NCBI GenBank assembly: GCA_002305805.1 | Contig: DBQY01000014.1 | Coordinates: 4,551-14,403, forward strand | Reading direction: 5' to 3' | Origin: Atopobium sp. UBA1382 | GTDB lineage: Bacteria > Actinomycetota > Coriobacteriia > Coriobacteriales > Atopobiaceae | DNA length: 9,853 nucleotides | In this document: positions 7,206-9,853 of the stretch, in pieces | How the letters are laid out: each line of letters starts with the position of its first letter | How positions within the stretch are numbered: the stretch's first letter is position 1 | Notes under the pieces: generated by a model | The model's input: only the letters and a program-made list of their open reading frames with translations | The model's database searches: none | Told to the model about the DNA's origin: nothing | Translations under genes and position numbers: made by a program

Positions 7206-8141
7206 ATGCTGTCCGTCAAGCATCTGATCGACACGACGAGCCTCACCGCCGATGACATCACCCAGATCCTCGACACGGCCCGCTCGTTCTCCGAGGTCAA
7301 CCGGCGCGCGATCAAGAAGGTCCCGGCGCTGCGCGGCCGCACGATCGTCAACCTCTTCCTCGAGCCGTCCACGCGCACCAAGAGCTCCTTCGAGCTCGCC
7401 GAGAAGCGCCTCTCGGCCGACTCCCTCTCCATGGGCGGCGCCACGAGCTCCGTCGTGAAGGGCGAGAGCCTCGCGGACACGATTGAGACGATCGACGCCA
7501 TGAACGTCGACATGTTCATCTGCCGCGCCAAGCTCGCCGGCACGCCGCAGAAGATCACCGAGCACACTGACGCCATCGTCATCAACGCTGGCGACGGCAA
7601 GCACCAGCACCCCACGCAGGCGATGCTCGACCTCTATACCATCCGCGAGAACTTCGGCCACCTCGACGGGCTCAAGGTCGCCATCGTGGGCGACCTTTCC
7701 CACAGCCGCGTCTGCGGTAGCCTCGTGCCCGCGCTCAAGACCATGGGTGCCGACGTCACGCTCGTGGGCCCGCCCACCTTCCAAGTGGACGACCCGGACT
7801 ACTACGGCGTGCCGCAGACCTCCGACCTCGATGCGGTCATCCCCGAGATGGACGTCGTCTACATGCTGCGCGTCCAGCTCGAGCGCATGGAGGGCGCCGC
7901 GATTCCGTCCCGTCGCGAGTACAACCGCCTCTGGGGCCTGGACATGGCGCGCGTGAACAAGATGAAGCCCGAGGCCATCATCTGTCACCCCGGTCCCATG
8001 AACCGCGGCATGGAGATCAACGCCGACGTCGCGGACTGCGCCCGCTCGCGCATCCTCGACCAGGTGAACGCCGGCGTTCTCACGCGCATGGCCGAGATGT
8101 ACCTGCTTCTGGGAGGAGAGAACAATGGCGTATCTGCTTAA
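7206..8141 (+). CDS. pyrB: Aspartate carbamoyltransferase catalytic subunit
   Basis: PyrB joins carbamoyl phosphate and L-aspartate to N-carbamoyl-aspartate, the committed step of UMP synthesis. The protein has 311 residues, normal for a catalytic chain. The carbamoyl-phosphate motif FLEPSTRTKSSFE contains S55-T56-R57-T58. K85 in VVKGES, R107, H135 and Q138 in HPTQ, GDLSHSRV and HPGPMNRG follow in the expected order. The fifth residue of STRTK is Lys where many relatives have Arg. The ribosome site AGGAGGTG ends 8 bases before the ATG. The gene overlaps pyrC by 17 bases. No regulatory chain gene pyrI is present here, so control is more likely by PyrR than by the E. coli type of allostery. Confidence 0.97.
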   Translation: MLSVKHLIDTTSLTADDITQILDTARSFSEVNRRAIKKVPALRGRTIVNLFLEPSTRTKSSFELAEKRLSADSLSMGGATSSVVKGESLADTIETIDAMNVDMFICRAKLAGTPQKITEHTDAIVINAGDGKHQHPTQAMLDLYTIRENFGHLDGLKVAIVGDLSHSRVCGSLVPALKTMGADVTLVGPPTFQVDDPDYYGVPQTSDLDAVIPEMDVVYMLRVQLERMEGAAIPSRREYNRLWGLDMARVNKMKPEAIICHPGPMNRGMEINADVADCARSRILDQVNAGVLTRMAEMYLLLGGENNGVSA

Positions 8142-9438
8142 GGGAGCCCACGTCGTCGATCCCCAGGTGGGCCTCGACGACGTCCGTGACGTGCTCATCG
8201 ACGGCGACAAGATCGCCGCGGTGGGGGAGGGCCTCAACGCCCCGGAGGGCGTGGAGGTCATCGACGCCGCCGGCAAGTACTTGGTTCCCGGCCTCGTGGA
8301 CATGCACGTGCACTTCCGCGACCCCGGCTTCGAGTACAAGGAGACCATCGAGTCCGGTGCCCGCGCGGCGACCCACGGCGGCTTCACCGACGTTGCCACG
8401 ATGCCCAACACCGACCCGGTGACCGACAACGGCGCCGAGGTCCGCTACCAGATCGACCGCTCGCGTCACGCCGGCCTCTGCCACGTGCGCCCCATCGGCG
8501 CGCTCACGGTGGGCGAGAAGGGCCAGACGCTCGCGGAGATCGGCGACATGGTCATGGAGGGCGCGGTCGCCTTCTCCGACGACGGCCACGGCGTCCAGAG
8601 CGCGGGCATGATGCGCACCTGCATGGAGTACGTCTCCCAGTTCGACAAGGTCGTCTCCGCGCACTGCGAGGTGGAGTCGCTCACCACGCACGGCGTCATC
8701 AACGAGGGACGCGCCTCCACGCGCCTTGGCATGTTCGGCTGGCCGGCGCTCGGCGAGGAGCTTGAGATCTACCGCGACATCGAGCTCTGCCGCATGACCG
8801 GCTGCAGCCTCCACATCGCCCACATCTCCACCGAGAAGGGCCTCGAGCTCGTGCGCGCCGCCAAGGCCGAGGGCCTGCCTGTCACCTGCGAGGTCACCCC
8901 GCACCACCTGTTCCTGTGCGAGGACGACATCACCGATGCCTACGACACCAACCTTAAGATGAACCCGCCGCTGCGCACCGCCTCCGACGCCGCCGCGCTG
9001 CGCGAGGGCATCCTCGATGGATCGATCGACTGCATCGTGACCGACCACGCCCCGCATGCCCCGCACGAGAAGGACTGCGAGTGGGAGATTGCCTTCTTCG
9101 GCATCGTGGGCCTGGAGACGTCGCTGCCGCTCATGCTCACCAACCTCGTTCTGCCGGGAAAGATGAGCTGGTCGCGCCTCGTCGAGGTCATGGCCGTGAA
9201 CCCGCGTCGCTGCCTGCGACTGCCGGAGATCCGTGTGGAGGCAGGAAGCACCGCCGACCTCACGCTCATCGATCCCGCGGCTGAGGTCACGGTCACCGAG
9301 GACTGGCTCCAGAGCCGCTCCAAGAACTCCGCGTGGCTTGGGGCAACCCTCACGGGCGCCGCGTCCGACGTCTTTGTCGCCGGCCGCCACACGCTTACGG
9401 GCGGCGAGGTCACGCCGGTCAAGCGGGTCCTGCGATGA
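8125..9438 (+). CDS. pyrC: Dihydroorotase, type I
   Basis: PyrC cyclises N-carbamoyl-aspartate to dihydroorotate, the third step of UMP synthesis. The protein has 437 residues, and the amidohydrolase metal ligands are in place: H61 and H63 in DMHVHFRDPG, D153 in FSDDG, H180 in SAHCE, H233 in IAHIS, and D307 in VTDHAPH. The spacing follows the type I enzymes of Gram-positive bacteria and Aquifex rather than the shorter E. coli PyrC. In some type I systems PyrC forms a complex with PyrB, and here the two genes overlap by 17 bases. GGAGGAG (8112-8118) lies 6 bases before the ATG, inside pyrB. The stop overlaps the next start as ATGA. Confidence 0.97.
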   Translation: MAYLLKGAHVVDPQVGLDDVRDVLIDGDKIAAVGEGLNAPEGVEVIDAAGKYLVPGLVDMHVHFRDPGFEYKETIESGARAATHGGFTDVATMPNTDPVTDNGAEVRYQIDRSRHAGLCHVRPIGALTVGEKGQTLAEIGDMVMEGAVAFSDDGHGVQSAGMMRTCMEYVSQFDKVVSAHCEVESLTTHGVINEGRASTRLGMFGWPALGEELEIYRDIELCRMTGCSLHIAHISTEKGLELVRAAKAEGLPVTCEVTPHHLFLCEDDITDAYDTNLKMNPPLRTASDAAALREGILDGSIDCIVTDHAPHAPHEKDCEWEIAFFGIVGLETSLPLMLTNLVLPGKMSWSRLVEVMAVNPRRCLRLPEIRVEAGSTADLTLIDPAAEVTVTEDWLQSRSKNSAWLGATLTGAASDVFVAGRHTLTGGEVTPVKRVLR

Positions 9439-9853
9439 GCGCCGGGCTTGACGTCCACGACTTCACCGTCGTCACAAACGAGCGCGTTGCTGACGGTCTC
9501 ATGCGCATCGTCTTCTCCGCGCCCGAGCTCGCCGCTGCGCTCGCCCCGGGCCAGTTCGTGAACATCCACGTGCCCGGTGACGCGAGCCAGATCCTGCGCG
9601 TTCCGCTGTCCTTCAGCTGTGCGGATGCCGCGACCGGAACCGTGGAGATCGTCTATGCCGTCGTGGGCGACGGCACGCGCCGCCTCTCCGAGATGGCGGC
9701 GGGGGAGACCTCCACGGCCGTCGGGCCCTGCGGAAACCCCTGGCCGGCCGTCGAGGGCGCCCGTCGCGCCTGCGTCGTGGCCGGTGGCGTGGGCGTGACG
9801 CCCGTCGTTGCGTGCGCCCGCATGCTCGCCGCCTCCGGCGTGGCCTTCGACGC
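9435..9853 (+). CDS. pyrK: Dihydroorotate dehydrogenase electron transfer subunit PyrK, 3' end cut by window
   Basis: PyrK carries FAD and, at its C-terminus, a [2Fe-2S] cluster, and passes electrons from dihydroorotate dehydrogenase (PyrDB) to NAD+. The visible 139 residues start MSAGLDVHDFTVV and show the ferredoxin-reductase-like fold. PGQFVNIHV (38-46) and LRVPLSFS (54-61) belong to the FAD-binding barrel. GDGTRRL is followed by GPCGNPW, and VVAGGVGVTPVVACARM begins the NAD domain. In many PyrK proteins the flavin motif is RRPLS; here it is RVPLS, which keeps the first Arg, Pro and Ser. The cluster-binding cysteines lie beyond the window. The ATG overlaps the pyrC stop, so the genes are coupled. 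A pyrD gene is expected next. Other flavin reductases of this superfamily are excluded mainly by operon context. Confidence 0.92.
   Translation, partial: MSAGLDVHDFTVVTNERVADGLMRIVFSAPELAAALAPGQFVNIHVPGDASQILRVPLSFSCADAATGTVEIVYAVVGDGTRRLSEMAAGETSTAVGPCGNPWPAVEGARRACVVAGGVGVTPVVACARMLAASGVAFD

Noticed and set aside
6546..8429. Long minus-strand open frame opposite pyrR, pyrB and pyrC
   Set aside because: It is the antisense shadow of three certain genes.

Overview
The window is a high-GC bacterial chromosome segment. Most genes are on the + strand and tightly packed, often with ATGA stop/start overlaps. The gene set fits a Gram-positive-type actinobacterium: dnaG followed by rpoD, a PyrR-type uracil-regulated pyr operon, a type I dihydroorotase and a PyrK electron-transfer subunit. 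Coriobacteriia (an Olsenella/Atopobium/Collinsella-like organism) is my best guess from gene order and composition. That placement is inference and was not tested.

Positions 1-4795 hold a housekeeping cluster: the 3' part of ribF (FAD synthesis), dnaG (primase), rpoD (primary sigma factor) and a small four-helix membrane protein, closed by a strong intrinsic terminator. ribF and dnaG overlap by ATGA. rpoD has its own perfect -10 box just after dnaG. The membrane protein gene starts 3 bases after the rpoD stop.

Positions 4796-5640 contain no protein gene but are highly structured. Sixteen copies of a 22-bp sequence (TCTAGRAA, about four variable bases, then roughly CGCCCTTGTC) lie at an almost exact 31-bp period. 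They form two units. In each, a forward arm and a reverse arm converge on a 22-bp centre that contains a conserved 13-bp core. The two units are inverted relative to each other and flank a minus-strand tRNA-Asn(GTT) gene with its own promoter and terminator. I do not recognise this repeat family. It is the most interesting thing in the window.

Positions 5641-6450 encode a cytoplasmic protein with an N-terminal helical region, three zinc ribbons and a Pro-Glu linker; its function is unknown.

Positions 6478-9853 are the start of a pyrimidine biosynthesis operon: a promoter and leader with an intrinsic terminator directly before pyrR, then pyrR, pyrB, pyrC and the 5' part of pyrK, which is cut by the window end. 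PyrR probably senses UMP/UTP and controls read-through of the leader. PyrB and PyrC catalyse steps 2 and 3 of UMP synthesis. PyrK supplies the electron path for an NAD-dependent dihydroorotate dehydrogenase, whose pyrD gene would be expected just downstream.
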